Notes: generated from the sequence alone by a model not told the origin. A stretch of 45,865 nucleotides of DNA from Candidatus Faecalibacterium faecipullorum (GCA_019118985.1 DWXX01000044.1:1-45865), one strand, 5' to 3'; counted from the stretch's first letter, positions 16,027-27,784 are shown. Made by a program: numbers and translations.

Positions 16027-17622
16027 ATGATCCTGGTCAGAGACATCCGCCTGCCCCTCTCCGCCGGGGAGGAGCAGGCCAAGGCCCAGGCCCTCAAGAT
16101 CCTGCGCCTGCCTGCGGGCAGGGTCGGCCGGATGGGGGTGTCCCGCCTCTCGGTGGACGCCCGCCACGGCCGGCCCAAGCTCGTCTATACCATAGCGGTC
16201 ACGCTGAAAGATGAGGGTGAGGAACCTGCGTTTGCGGGCTCCTCGCCCTGCGTTGCTTTGCGTGCGGAGCCGCAGTTCACCCTCACCCACGGCGCAGAAA
16301 AGCTGCCCGGCCGGCCGGTGGTCTGCGGGCTGGGGCCGGCGGGGCTGTTCGCGGCGCTGGCTTTGGCGCGGCAGGGCTTCGCCCCCATCGTGCTGGAGCG
16401 CGGCCCCGCCCTCGACGAGCGGGTGCGGGCGGTGGAGCGCTTTTCCGCCACCGGCCAGCTTGACGGGAACGCCAACATCCAGTTCGGGGAGGGGGGCGCC
16501 GGCACCTTCTCGGACGGCAAGCTGACCACCCGCATCGGCGACCCGCTCTGCGGCTACGTCACCCGGGTCTTTCTGGAGCACGGCGCCCCCGCCGAGATCG
16601 CCTGGCAGCAGAAGCCCCATGTCGGCACCGACCTGCTGCGCGGGGTGATCGCCTCCATCCGGCGGGAGATCGAAGCCCTCGGGGGCGAGGTGCGCTTCCA
16701 CACCGCCCTCACCGGCCTGCGGACGGAACACGGCGTGCTGACCGGCATCGCCACCACCGCGGGGGAGCTGCCCTGCCGGGTGCTGGTGCTGGCGGTGGGC
16801 CATTCGGCCCGCGACACCTTTGAGGCGCTGATGGACGGCGGGCTGCAGCTGAGCTGCAAGCCGTTCAGCGTCGGCTTCCGGGCCGAGCATCTGCAAAGCG
16901 AGATCGAAAAGAGCCTCTACCACGAGGCCGCCGGCCACCCGGCCCTGCCGCGGGGGGAGTATCAGCTTTCCCAGCAGGTAAACGGGCGGGGCGTTTATAC
17001 GTTCTGTATGTGCCCGGGGGGCCAGGTGGTGGCCGCCGCCAGCGAAGCAGGGGGCGTCGTCACCAACGGGATGAGCTACCACGCCCGGGCCGGCCGCAAC
17101 GCCAACGCGGCGGTGGTGGCCGGGGTGGGCCCCGCCGACTTCGGGGGCGACCCGCGGCGGGCCATCGCCTTCCAGCGGGAGCTGGAAGCCCGGGCCTTCG
17201 CCGCCGGGCGGGCGGGGGGCCTCTACGCCGCCCCCGCCGAGAACATGGTCAGCTTCCTCGAGGGGCGGGGCGAGCTGAAGGTCGGCCGGGTGGTGCCCAC
17301 CTACGACCGCGGGGTGGCCCCCGCCGACCTGGGCAGCCTGCTGCCCGCCGAGCTGGCCGGCGCGCTGCGGGCCGGGCTGCGGGCCTTTGACCGCAAGCTG
17401 GCCGGCTACACCGCCCCCGAGGCCATTCTGACCGGCCTTGAGACCCGCACCTCCAGCCCGGTTCGGCTGGAGCGCGGGGCAGACTATGTATGCACCCAGC
17501 TGCAGGGGCTTTACCCCTGCGGCGAGGGGGCGGGCTATGCCGGCGGCATCATGAGCGCCGCCGTGGACGGCCTGCGGGCGGCTGCGGCTATTGTGGGCCG
17601 GTACCGCCCGGCAGGGGATTGA
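16027..17622 (+). CDS. FAD-dependent oxidoreductase (uncharacterised NAD(P)/FAD dehydrogenase family)
   Basis: 531 residues. An N-terminal ferredoxin-like domain (VRDIRLPLSAGEE..) precedes the FAD Rossmann motif GLGPAGLFAALALARQGF (about residue 100) and NIQFGEGGAGTFSDGKLTTR, characteristic of a widely conserved family of unknown substrate; it ends CGEGAGYAGGIMSAAVDGLRAA. Start ATG 16027 has only a weak ribosome site. Oddity: bases 16212-16285, between the N-terminal domain and the FAD motif, form a nested palindrome with TGAGGGTGA/TCACCCTCA ends, encoding roughly EGEEPAFAGSSPCVALRAE, likely an inserted element read through in frame. Confidence 0.85.
   Translation: MILVRDIRLPLSAGEEQAKAQALKILRLPAGRVGRMGVSRLSVDARHGRPKLVYTIAVTLKDEGEEPAFAGSSPCVALRAEPQFTLTHGAEKLPGRPVVCGLGPAGLFAALALARQGFAPIVLERGPALDERVRAVERFSATGQLDGNANIQFGEGGAGTFSDGKLTTRIGDPLCGYVTRVFLEHGAPAEIAWQQKPHVGTDLLRGVIASIRREIEALGGEVRFHTALTGLRTEHGVLTGIATTAGELPCRVLVLAVGHSARDTFEALMDGGLQLSCKPFSVGFRAEHLQSEIEKSLYHEAAGHPALPRGEYQLSQQVNGRGVYTFCMCPGGQVVAAASEAGGVVTNGMSYHARAGRNANAAVVAGVGPADFGGDPRRAIAFQRELEARAFAAGRAGGLYAAPAENMVSFLEGRGELKVGRVVPTYDRGVAPADLGSLLPAELAGALRAGLRAFDRKLAGYTAPEAILTGLETRTSSPVRLERGADYVCTQLQGLYPCGEGAGYAGGIMSAAVDGLRAAAAIVGRYRPAGD
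16212..16285 (+). repeat. Nested palindromic element inside the FAD oxidoreductase gene
   Basis: 74 bases bounded by nine-base perfect inverted repeats TGAGGGTGA and TCACCCTCA. Inside are two smaller hairpins (GGAACCTGCG-TTT-GCGGGCTCC with bulges, and GCGTTGC..TGCGTGC). The reading frame stays open across it. This resembles small palindromic elements that insert into genes in frame; only one copy is seen here. Confidence 0.5.
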
Positions 17623-17631
17623 GGGAGAAGC

Positions 17632-19062
17632 ATGGACGACAACAGAGAAAAACAGGAAAAGAAGGACCCCGGCCGGGACGAGGCCGCCGTGCAGGCGGAG
17701 CTGGAACGGCAGCTGCGTGACCTGGGGGTCAGCGTGAACGACCTGGGGGCCACCGTCGGCGACGCCTTCCGCCACGGCTTTGAGGGCCGTGGGGACGAGC
17801 TGGGCCGGCAGGTCAGCGGCGTGGCCGACGACGTCACCGCCATCCTGAACAGCGTGGTGGACGAGGTGGCCGGCGCCTTCCGGGAGGCTGCGCAGGACCT
17901 GCGGGACGACAAAGACAAGCGCCGCGCCCGCGAGCAGCGCCGCCGCCGGCGGGAAGCCCGCCGCGACGGATACGGCCGCCCGGAGGCGGACGCGCCCTAC
18001 GACTACGCCGCGCAGTTCGAGGCCGGCCCCGGGCGGGTCAGCTTTGGGCGCTGGCGCTCCGACCGGGATGCCGCCCCCGCCCCCGGCGGCGAGGGCGGGT
18101 ATGTCCGCACCATCCGGTGGAGCGCCCGCAAGCGGTTCGGCATCGGGCTGGCGCTGGCCGCGACCTGCGGCATCCTGGCCTTCAGCTTTTTTGTGGGGGG
18201 CATTGCCTGCCTGGTCGGCACCGAGGCGGTGCTGGCCGATTCGGTGGCCGAAGCGGTGCTGGTCTGGACCGGCATCGGCCTGTTCGTGGGGGGCGGCCTG
18301 TGCACCGGCGGCGCCCTCTACGGCGGCGAACAGCTGGAGGCATCCAAACTGCTGCGCCGCTGCGCCGACACCTTCGACGGGCTGGACCTGTCGGACGGGG
18401 TGGACCTGGACGACCTGGCCGGGCTGGTGCAGATCAAAAAGAAAAAGCTGCGCAAACAGCTGCGTGAGTATATCGGCAGGGGCTGGCTGGCCGGCTGGCT
18501 GGATGAAAAGGAGGACTGCCTCTACCTGAGCGCCGCCGATTACCGCGCGGCCCACAACATCCCCGCCGCCCCCGACAGGCAGCCCGCCCCGGCGGCAAAG
18601 CCCGCGCCGGACAGCGCCGAGGGGGCCGACGGGGGGCAGAAACCGCCCCTCCACCTCGAGACGGCCCGCCGCTTTGCCCAGGTGCTGGAAAAAGAGCGGC
18701 GGCTGATGGCCGACCCCGCCGCCCGGGAGGAGCTGGAACGGATGCAGCAGACCACCGAGGCCATCTGCGCCTGGCTGGAGAGCCACCCCGAGAGCGCGCC
18801 CAAGGCTCGGCGGTTTGCGGAATACTATATCCCCACCACCCTCAAGCTGCTGCACACCTACAACGACGTGCAGGGCCAGCAGGGGGAGAACGCCGAGGCC
18901 ATCCGCCGGGACATTGGCGGCATCCTGCACACCTTGAACACCGCCTACGCCAACCTCTACGACACCCTGCTGGGGGACGCGGCCCTGGATGTCTCCAGTG
19001 AGATCGCGGCGCTGGAGGGGATGCTGGCCAGCGACGGCCTGACCGGGGAGGGGCTGCGATGA
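17632..19062 (+). CDS. XpaC-like protein (5-bromo-4-chloroindolyl phosphate hydrolysis family)
   Basis: 476 residues. Highly charged N-terminal helices (about 1-150, with an Arg-rich RRRRREARRDGYG stretch), two membrane segments near 165-185 and 205-228, then a helical C-terminal region with LETARRFAQVLEKERRLM and KARRFAEYYIPTTLKLLHTYNDV, the signature of the XpaC/halogen-hydrol family. The family name comes from an old phenotype and no reaction is proven; in Bacillus its neighbours are toxic-anion resistance (TelA) genes. Here it starts 9 bases after the oxidoreductase and overlaps recJ by four bases, so it belongs to the same operon. Confidence 0.82.
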   Translation: MDDNREKQEKKDPGRDEAAVQAELERQLRDLGVSVNDLGATVGDAFRHGFEGRGDELGRQVSGVADDVTAILNSVVDEVAGAFREAAQDLRDDKDKRRAREQRRRRREARRDGYGRPEADAPYDYAAQFEAGPGRVSFGRWRSDRDAAPAPGGEGGYVRTIRWSARKRFGIGLALAATCGILAFSFFVGGIACLVGTEAVLADSVAEAVLVWTGIGLFVGGGLCTGGALYGGEQLEASKLLRRCADTFDGLDLSDGVDLDDLAGLVQIKKKKLRKQLREYIGRGWLAGWLDEKEDCLYLSAADYRAAHNIPAAPDRQPAPAAKPAPDSAEGADGGQKPPLHLETARRFAQVLEKERRLMADPAAREELERMQQTTEAICAWLESHPESAPKARRFAEYYIPTTLKLLHTYNDVQGQQGENAEAIRRDIGGILHTLNTAYANLYDTLLGDAALDVSSEIAALEGMLASDGLTGEGLR

Positions 19063-21236
19063 GCCGCCCGTGGCAGCTGCGCCCCCTTGACCGGGAGGCG
19101 GTGGCCGGCCTGCAGGAGGCCATCGCCGAAGAGCGCGCCGACCAGCTGGAGCAGGAGGCGGCCTGGAACGGCGAGGAATGGGACGACGCCAGGCACGACG
19201 CCGTCTATGCCGCCCAGTTCAAAGAGGCCGCGCTGCTGGCGGGGCTGCTGGCGGCACGGGGCTTCACCCAGCCGGAGGAGGCGCTGTCCTTCCTCGCGGG
19301 GGAGGACGGCCTCAGCGACCCCTACCTGCTGACCGACATGGACAAGGCGGTGGCCCGCATCCGGCAGGCCATCGCGAGCGGCGAGACCATCGTCATCTAT
19401 GGCGACTACGACGTGGACGGGGTGACCGCCACCTCGCTGCTGTACGAGCAGCTCAAGGGCCTGGGGGGCAATGTCAAGTGCATGCTGCCCAGCCGGGAGG
19501 GGGACGGCTACGGGCTGTCCCGGCGGGCCATCGACCGCATCCACGCCAAGGGCTACACCCTCATCGTCACGGTGGACAACGGCATCTCGGCGGTGGAAGA
19601 GGCGGCCTACGCGGCCTCCCTCGGCATCGACCTGGTGGTCACCGACCACCACCTGCCCCCCAGCGTCCTGCCCGCCGCCGTCGCGGTGGTCGACCCCAAG
19701 CGGGAGGGGGATGCGAGCCCCTTCAAGGAGCTGTGCGGCGCGGGGGTGGCCTTCAAGCTCTGCGCCGCCCTCGAGGACTGCATGCCCGAGGAGCTGCTGG
19801 AATTTTGCAGCGACCTGGCCGCCATCGGCACGGTGGCCGACGTCATGCCCCTCACCGGGGAGAACCGCACCATCGTCAAGGCGGGGCTGCAGGCGCTGCA
19901 GCGCACCCAGCGGCCCGGCCTTGCGGCCCTGCTGCAGGAAGCCGGGCTGGCCGGCCGCCCGGTGACGGCGGACAACATCAGCTTCGGCCTGGCGCCCCGG
20001 CTGAACGCCGCCGGCCGGATGGACAACGCCGCCGCCGCGCTGCAGCTCATCCTCTGCCAGGACGAGGGGCGGGCCGCCGGGATGGCCCGCCAGCTCAACG
20101 AGACCAACGCCCTGCGGCAGGAGACCGAACAGAAGATCGAAAAGGCGGTGGAAGAGATGATCGCCGCCGAGCCCGACCGCGCCGACGACCGGGTGATGCT
20201 GCTGTGGGGCAGACACTGGCACCAGGGGGTGATCGGCATCGTGGCCTCCCGCCTGGTGGAAAAATACGGCCGCCCGGTGATGGTGGTCTCCATCGCCGAC
20301 AACGGCGAGGCCAAGGGCAGCGGGCGGAGCGTCCCCGGCTTCAACCTGCACGGGTGCATCACCGCCTGCGAGGATCTGCTGATCCGCTTCGGCGGGCACG
20401 CGATGGCCGCCGGCCTGCTGGTGCGGGAGGAGAACCTGCCCGCCCTGCGCCGCCGGATGAACGAGTGGGCCGCCCGGGAGTGCCCGGTCATCCACACCCC
20501 GCCGCTGGTCTGCGACCTGTCGCTGCGGCTGGGCAGGGTCACGGTGGAGGAGGTGCGCGCCCTCGAGCGGATGGCCCCCTTCGGCGCAGACAACCCCGCC
20601 CCGGTCTTTCTGCTGGAAAACGCCGTGGTGGAGGCGGTCTACCCGGTATCGGACGGCAGGCACAGCCGGCTGCGGCTGCATCAGGGCGGCGCGGGGCTGT
20701 ACGCGGTCTGGTTCGGCGTGCCGCCCGAGCAGGTGCCCTATCAGCCGGGGGATGCGGTGGACGCCGCGGTCAGCCTGTCGGTCTACGAGGGGCAGCGGGG
20801 GGCGCAGCTGTCGGGGCGGATCATCGAGCTGCACCCGGCGGGCTTCGGCCCTGACGCCGCCCATCAGGCCGCCCTGGCCGAGGCGCTGGCCCGCGGGGCC
20901 GACCTCTCGGAGGAGGAGCGGCAGCTGCTGCGCCCCGCTCGGGAGGATGTGGCCGCCCTGTACCGCGCGCTCAAGGCCCGGCGCTGGCACGCCGGCGACC
21001 TGCAGCCCCTGTGCGCCAGGATGGGGCAGGCCAACACCGGCCGCACCCTGGTGGCCCTGACCGCATTGCGGCAGATGGGCCTGGTGGCCGAAGCCGGGCA
21101 GGACGGCGCGCGGTACCTCGAATTGGTGCCGGTGGCCGGCAAAAAGAACCTGGCCGACGCGCCCATCCTGCAGCATCTGGAAGCGATCCGGACAAACGGC
21201 GGAGAGGAAAGCCGGGAGGAGAAGGAGGAAACGTAA
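19059..21236 (+). CDS. recJ: Single-stranded-DNA-specific exonuclease RecJ
   Basis: 5'-3' single-strand exonuclease for recombination and repair. 725 residues. DHH-phosphoesterase motifs: IYGDYDVDGVTATSLL (about residue 112), VTVDNGISA, VVTDHHLPP (about 194) and DHHA1 motif GSGRSVPGFNLHGCI (about 419); an OB-like domain and a C-terminal extension follow. An N-terminal helix (residues 1-60) is longer than in some homologues. It is translationally coupled to the XpaC gene (ATGA overlap), and relA follows two bases after its stop, a common Clostridial order. Confidence 0.95.
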   Translation: MSRPWQLRPLDREAVAGLQEAIAEERADQLEQEAAWNGEEWDDARHDAVYAAQFKEAALLAGLLAARGFTQPEEALSFLAGEDGLSDPYLLTDMDKAVARIRQAIASGETIVIYGDYDVDGVTATSLLYEQLKGLGGNVKCMLPSREGDGYGLSRRAIDRIHAKGYTLIVTVDNGISAVEEAAYAASLGIDLVVTDHHLPPSVLPAAVAVVDPKREGDASPFKELCGAGVAFKLCAALEDCMPEELLEFCSDLAAIGTVADVMPLTGENRTIVKAGLQALQRTQRPGLAALLQEAGLAGRPVTADNISFGLAPRLNAAGRMDNAAAALQLILCQDEGRAAGMARQLNETNALRQETEQKIEKAVEEMIAAEPDRADDRVMLLWGRHWHQGVIGIVASRLVEKYGRPVMVVSIADNGEAKGSGRSVPGFNLHGCITACEDLLIRFGGHAMAAGLLVREENLPALRRRMNEWAARECPVIHTPPLVCDLSLRLGRVTVEEVRALERMAPFGADNPAPVFLLENAVVEAVYPVSDGRHSRLRLHQGGAGLYAVWFGVPPEQVPYQPGDAVDAAVSLSVYEGQRGAQLSGRIIELHPAGFGPDAAHQAALAEALARGADLSEEERQLLRPAREDVAALYRALKARRWHAGDLQPLCARMGQANTGRTLVALTALRQMGLVAEAGQDGARYLELVPVAGKKNLADAPILQHLEAIRTNGGEESREEKEET

Positions 21237-21238
21237 AC

Positions 21239-23554
<2,316 letters not shown>

Positions 23555-23585
23555 CAGAACGCTATTTTTTGAAGGAGTCGAACAG

Positions 23586-24047
23586 ATGAGAGCTGTGATC
23601 CAGGCTGTATCTTCAGCCAGCGTGCGGGTGGACGGCGGCGAGCCGCGGTCCATCGGCCCGGGGCTGGTCATCCTCTTCGGGGTGAAGGACACCGACACCC
23701 TCGACATGGTGCCCCGCTTTGCCGAAAAGTGCGCCGGGCTGCGCATCTTCCACGATGAAAACGGCAAGCTGAACCGCAGCGCCCGCGACAACGGCTATGC
23801 GGCGCTGGTGGTCTCGCAGTTCACTCTCTACGGGGACACCAAAAAGGGGATGCGGCCCAGCTTCATCCGGGCGGCCAAGCCCCCGCTGTCGGTCGAGGCG
23901 TACGAGCTGTTCGTGGCCGAGATGGGCAAGCAGGGCCTGAAAGAGGTCAAGCACGGGGAGTTCGGCGCCTCGATGCAGGTGTCCCTTGTCAACGAGGGGC
24001 CCTGCACCATCGTGATGGACACCGACGAGTGGAAGAAGGGAGACTGA
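23586..24047 (+). CDS. dtd: D-aminoacyl-tRNA deacylase
   Basis: Removes D-amino acids wrongly attached to tRNA. 153 residues, family length. Visible signatures are the SQFTLYGDTKKG loop (about 78-89) and the cross-subunit GP motif NEGPCTIVMDT near the C-terminus (usually NxGPVT). GAAGGAG precedes the ATG. It lies 31 bases after relA, the usual relA-dtd order in Firmicutes. Confidence 0.96.
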   Translation: MRAVIQAVSSASVRVDGGEPRSIGPGLVILFGVKDTDTLDMVPRFAEKCAGLRIFHDENGKLNRSARDNGYAALVVSQFTLYGDTKKGMRPSFIRAAKPPLSVEAYELFVAEMGKQGLKEVKHGEFGASMQVSLVNEGPCTIVMDTDEWKKGD

Positions 24048-24048
24048 G

Positions 24049-24657
24049 ATGAAGGCATACCATGTGGTGGGGCAGGCCCCCATGTACACCAACACCTTCC
24101 TGCTGATCTCGGCGGGGGGGCACGCCGCCGTCATCGACCCGGCGGGGGCCGCCGCCGACTACGACGCGCTGCTGAACAGGGAGGGCGCGGCCCTGACCCA
24201 TATCTTCTGCACCCACGGCCATTACGACCATGTGGGCAGCGCCGCCGCCCTGAAAGAGGAGTGGGGGGCAACGCTCTACTGCGAGGCGTCCGACCTGGCC
24301 GGCGGGCAGTTCTTCCCCCTTGCCGCGGCCGACCGCGGCTATGAGGAGGGGCAGACCATCGCCGTCGACGAGCTTGCCTTCACCGCGTGGCACACCCCGG
24401 GGCACACCCCCGGCAGCGTCTGCCTGCTCTGCGGGGAGTATCTCTTCACCGGCGACACCCTCTTTGCAGGCAGCATCGGCCGCACCGACCTGCCCGGCGG
24501 CAGCACCCGGCAGCTGAACGATTCGCTGCGCAAGCTGGCCGCCCTGCCCATCCCGCCGTCGGCGCAGGTGCTGCCCGGCCACGGGGACCTGTCCACCTTT
24601 GAGGAAGAGCTCGCGCACAACTGGTACATCCGCAGCGCCTGCAAAAACGACAGATAA
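24049..24657 (+). CDS. MBL-fold metallohydrolase (glyoxalase II-like)
   Basis: 202 residues with the metal motif THGHYDHVG (about residue 55), HTPGHTPGSVC (about 114), FTGDTLFAGSIGRTD and a final PGHGDLST, all ligands for a two-metal site present. The family includes hydroxyacylglutathione hydrolases, but the C-terminal substrate domain of true GloB is missing, so the substrate is unknown. It starts one base after the dtd stop and is followed by hemZ. Confidence 0.9.
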   Translation: MKAYHVVGQAPMYTNTFLLISAGGHAAVIDPAGAAADYDALLNREGAALTHIFCTHGHYDHVGSAAALKEEWGATLYCEASDLAGGQFFPLAAADRGYEEGQTIAVDELAFTAWHTPGHTPGSVCLLCGEYLFTGDTLFAGSIGRTDLPGGSTRQLNDSLRKLAALPIPPSAQVLPGHGDLSTFEEELAHNWYIRSACKNDR

Positions 24658-24672
24658 AACACGGACGAACGT

Positions 24673-26121
24673 ATGAAACTATATATCACTGGGCTGCCCT
24701 CGGGCTACGATGTCGAGCATTTGATCCGCATCTTCTACCCCATGGCGCCCGTCACCCAGACCCCGCCCGCAGACGGCGAGGACTGCGTCTGGGCCGCCTG
24801 CACCCCCGACGGGCTTTCGGCCATGGTGCGGGAGGGCGGCCGCAGCCGCACCGTCACCGCCCCGCTGCCGGCGCCCGGCGGCCCCGACAGCCCCGAATTT
24901 GCCCTGGCCAGCCTGACCTACGACCTGCTGCGCGGCTGGACCGGCCTGCGCCCCCCCTGGGGCAAGATGACCGGGGTCCGCCCGGTCCGCCTCATCCACG
25001 ACAAACTGGCCGCCGGCTGGACCGAAGGGCAGGTGGACGAGCTGTTCTTAAAGCGGTTCGACTGCTCGCAGGAAAAGTACTGGATGGCCAAGCGGATCGC
25101 CGCGCTGCAGCGGCCCATCCTCCGCCGCGGGTCGGAGCCGAAGGCTTACAGCCTCTACATCGGCATCCCGTTCTGCCCGTCGCGGTGCAGCTATTGCAGC
25201 TTCATCAGCTGCAACCTCGACCGGGACCACAAGCTGGTGCAGCCCTACGTCGACTGCCTGTGCCGGGAACTTGCCGCCATCCGCGCCGAGGCGGAGGGGG
25301 CGGGGCTGCGTCTGCAGACGATCTACATCGGCGGGGGGACCCCCACCAGCCTGTCGGCGGCGCAGCTGCGGCAGCTGATGGGGGCGGTGCGGGAGAACTT
25401 CGCCCTCGGCGCCCTGGACGAGTACACGGTGGAAGCCGGCCGCCCCGACTGCACCGACGCCGAAAAGCTGGCTGTCATCAGGGAATACGGGGCCACCCGC
25501 ATCTCGATCAACCCCCAGACCTTCTCGGACGAGGTGCTGGCGCGGATCGGCCGCCGGCACACCGCCCAGGACATCCTGGACTGTTACGCCGCCGCCCGCG
25601 CCGCCGGCCACACCGACATCAACATGGACCTGATCGCCGGGCTGCCGGGGGACACGGTGGAGGGCTTTGAGCACAGCCTGCGCACCGCCATCGCCCTCGA
25701 CCCCGAGAATATCACCGTCCACACCCTGACCCTCAAGCGGGCCTCCCGCATCGTCATGGACGGCGAGCAGGACAGCTACGCCGACGTGGCCGCCATGCTG
25801 GAAAAGTGCAGCCTGCTGGAACAGGCCGGCTACCGCCCCTACTACCTCTACCGGCAGAAGAACACTTTGCAGAACCTCGAAAACGTCGGCTGGAGCAAGC
25901 CGGGCAAAGAGGGCTATTACAACATCTATATTATGGAGGAAGTGCAGACCATCCTCTCGGCGGGGGCGGGGGGCAGCACCAAACTGGTGGACGCCGCCGG
26001 CCGCAGGATGCAGCGCATCTTCAACTTCAAGTACCCCAACGAATACATTCTGCGCTTTGACGAGGTCCTGGCGCGCAAAAAAGGAGTGGCTGCGTTTTAT
26101 GATCACGATTTGGGTACCTAA
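24673..26121 (+). CDS. hemZ: HemZ-type radical SAM protein (coproporphyrinogen dehydrogenase-like)
   Basis: 482 residues. Radical SAM cluster motif CPSRCSYCSF (Cys about 168, 172, 175), GGGTPTSL and YTVEAGRPD follow the HemN/HemZ pattern. HemN-like proteins catalyse oxygen-independent heme synthesis, but relatives in Clostridia lacking the rest of heme synthesis may do something else; no other heme gene is in view. The C-terminus overlaps the following kinase by 23 bases. Confidence 0.88.
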   Translation: MKLYITGLPSGYDVEHLIRIFYPMAPVTQTPPADGEDCVWAACTPDGLSAMVREGGRSRTVTAPLPAPGGPDSPEFALASLTYDLLRGWTGLRPPWGKMTGVRPVRLIHDKLAAGWTEGQVDELFLKRFDCSQEKYWMAKRIAALQRPILRRGSEPKAYSLYIGIPFCPSRCSYCSFISCNLDRDHKLVQPYVDCLCRELAAIRAEAEGAGLRLQTIYIGGGTPTSLSAAQLRQLMGAVRENFALGALDEYTVEAGRPDCTDAEKLAVIREYGATRISINPQTFSDEVLARIGRRHTAQDILDCYAAARAAGHTDINMDLIAGLPGDTVEGFEHSLRTAIALDPENITVHTLTLKRASRIVMDGEQDSYADVAAMLEKCSLLEQAGYRPYYLYRQKNTLQNLENVGWSKPGKEGYYNIYIMEEVQTILSAGAGGSTKLVDAAGRRMQRIFNFKYPNEYILRFDEVLARKKGVAAFYDHDLGT

Positions 26122-27043
26122 GCGCCTGGTGGAGATCGACCTGTGCAACGTGGCAGCCCGCAGCGCCCCGCAGCTGGTCGCCTCCTGCGAGGAGAGCTAC
26201 GGCCGCCGGCTGCGGTACGCGGCCCAGAAGGTGCGGCAGTCGGGGGCCAAGATCATCATGCTGACCGGGCCGTCGGCCAGCGGCAAGACCACCACCTCCC
26301 ACAAGCTGGCCGCCGCGCTGCGGGAGATGGGCATCCCGGCGCAGGTCATCAGCCTGGACAACTTCTTCAAAGGGGCCGAGTACTATCCCAAAATGCCGGA
26401 CGGCACGTTGGATTACGAGCACCCCGACACTTTGGATATGCCGCTGATCCGCCAGTGCCTGCAGGAGCTCAGCCAGACCGACCACACCATATTGCCCACC
26501 TACGACTTTGTCAGGGAGCAGCGCGCCGACAAGACCGAGCCCATCGACCTTGCGGGCGGGGTCTGCATCGTGGAGGGGATCCACGCCCTCAACCCGGTGC
26601 TGACCAGTCTGGTGCCGTCGGGGCATGTCTACCGCATCTACGCCGGATTGCGGGAGGAATACTGCCAGGAGGGCCGCCGCCTGATCAGCACCCAGGACAT
26701 CCGGCTCTGCCGCCGGGTGCTGCGGGACGCCGCCACCCGCGGGCGCAGCCCCGAAAAGACCCTCGCCATGTGGGAGCGGGTGCTGGACGGCGAGACCCGG
26801 TACATCAAGGGCTTCAAGAACACGGCGGACTTTCTGCTGGACACCGCCTTCAGCTACGAGCTGCCCGTCATCGCCGGCATGCTGCCCGAAGTGGGGCGGA
26901 AGATGCCCTCGGACAGCATCTACACCGAGATGTGGGACGAGACCGCCCGCCGCTTTGAGCACGTCGACCCGCTCAGCCGCACCCTTGTGCCCGCCCACAG
27001 CATGCTGCGGGAGTTTTACGCGGCCCCCGAGCCGGCGCAATGA
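26099..27043 (+). CDS. Uridine-kinase-like nucleoside kinase
   Basis: 314 residues. P-loop GPSASGKTTTS near residue 56, then SLDNFF and DYEHPDTLDMPL, the uridine kinase/phosphoribulokinase pattern, and VEGIHALNP as Walker-B-like segment. The first about 45 residues form a short extension. Relatives are called nucleoside kinases fused to TGS/threonyl-tRNA-synthetase-like domains; here that part is missing, so it is the short form. ATG 26099 is preceded by AAAGGAG within hemZ and overlaps its end by 23 bases. The exact substrate is unknown. Confidence 0.85.
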   Translation: MITIWVPKRLVEIDLCNVAARSAPQLVASCEESYGRRLRYAAQKVRQSGAKIIMLTGPSASGKTTTSHKLAAALREMGIPAQVISLDNFFKGAEYYPKMPDGTLDYEHPDTLDMPLIRQCLQELSQTDHTILPTYDFVREQRADKTEPIDLAGGVCIVEGIHALNPVLTSLVPSGHVYRIYAGLREEYCQEGRRLISTQDIRLCRRVLRDAATRGRSPEKTLAMWERVLDGETRYIKGFKNTADFLLDTAFSYELPVIAGMLPEVGRKMPSDSIYTEMWDETARRFEHVDPLSRTLVPAHSMLREFYAAPEPAQ

Positions 27044-27095
27044 GAACATTTTGTGGCAAAATCATCAGAAAACTGTAAAAGCTGTGCCGGACTTG

Positions 27096-27124
27096 TTGCA
27101 TCATGCTGCAAAGTGCGGTATACT
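27096..27124 (+). promoter_or_regulatory. Promoter for the zinc-ribbon protein gene
   Basis: TTGCAT, 17-base spacer, TATACT; leader of about 65 bases. Confidence 0.7.
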
Positions 27125-27196
27125 GAGAACACAGACCCGGCGGCCTGCCCATCCTGAAAAGCTGCCGGCAGACTATGGAGAAGCGAGGTGTCTTTG

Positions 27197-27694
27197 ATGA
27201 TGGATGCAGAAAAATGGAAGGATACCATCCTTGCCAAAAGCCGCGAATATATGGAGATCGGCGTCACCGTGGCCAACGACCTGACCGAGAAGGGCAAGAC
27301 CCAGGCCAGGATCCTCTCCAACCAGGCCAAGATCAGCAAGGCGCAGCGGCAGCTGGGCGCTCTGGTCTACAGCCTGGCCAAGGGCAATGAGGAAAACCAG
27401 CCCCTGGTGGATAAGTACATCGACATGATCGACTCGATCGAGCAGGAGAACCGGCAGCTGAAGGCCAAGCTCACCCCCGCCGAAGCCACCGAGGTGGAGC
27501 ATGTGGCGGACAGCGAGGAGGCCGACCTGGCCGATGTGATGGCCGACCCTGCCGAGGCGCAGGACGAAGAAGCCGCCCCCGCCCCCGAGGCGGATGCCGC
27601 CGCAGACGCCCCCGCCGGCAGGTTCTGCCCGCAGTGCGGCGCACCGGTGGCGCCGGACGCGCTGTTCTGCAACAAATGCGGCGCACAGCTGTAA
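27197..27694 (+). CDS. Coiled-coil protein with C-terminal zinc ribbon
   Basis: 165 residues. The N-terminal two-thirds is helical with likely coiled coil (about 30-100, KAQRQLGALVYSLAKGNEEN..IEQENRQLKAKL), followed by an acidic Ala/Glu/Pro-rich linker and a C-terminal ribbon CPQCG..CNKCG (about 144-162) that should bind one zinc. I know similar single-gene proteins in Clostridia but no function. ATG 27197 lies 8 bases after GAGG; an in-frame GTG at 27188 is less likely. It has its own promoter and terminator. Confidence 0.8.
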   Translation: MMDAEKWKDTILAKSREYMEIGVTVANDLTEKGKTQARILSNQAKISKAQRQLGALVYSLAKGNEENQPLVDKYIDMIDSIEQENRQLKAKLTPAEATEVEHVADSEEADLADVMADPAEAQDEEAAPAPEADAAADAPAGRFCPQCGAPVAPDALFCNKCGAQL

Positions 27695-27708
27695 GCTGAG
27701 CGGGACAC

Positions 27709-27740
27709 GGCGCTCCCTGGACGGAAGGGGGCGCCTTTTG
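27709..27740 (+). terminator. Terminator after the zinc-ribbon gene
   Basis: GGCGCTCCCT / AGGGGGCGCC stem followed by TTTTG. Confidence 0.8.
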
Positions 27741-27784
27741 TCTGCGGCCCGGCGGCAAAAATTTGGGAAAATCGGCGCAACCAC

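Noticed and set aside
15946-18930. Very long minus-strand frame (994 codons) across the oxidoreductase and XpaC-like genes
   Set aside because: Shadow of real genes on the plus strand; no recognisable domain, odd Gly/Gln/His-rich composition.
21011-21238. N-terminal extension of RelA into the recJ region
   Set aside because: The extra residues are recJ read out of frame; the ATG at 21239 has an excellent ribosome site.
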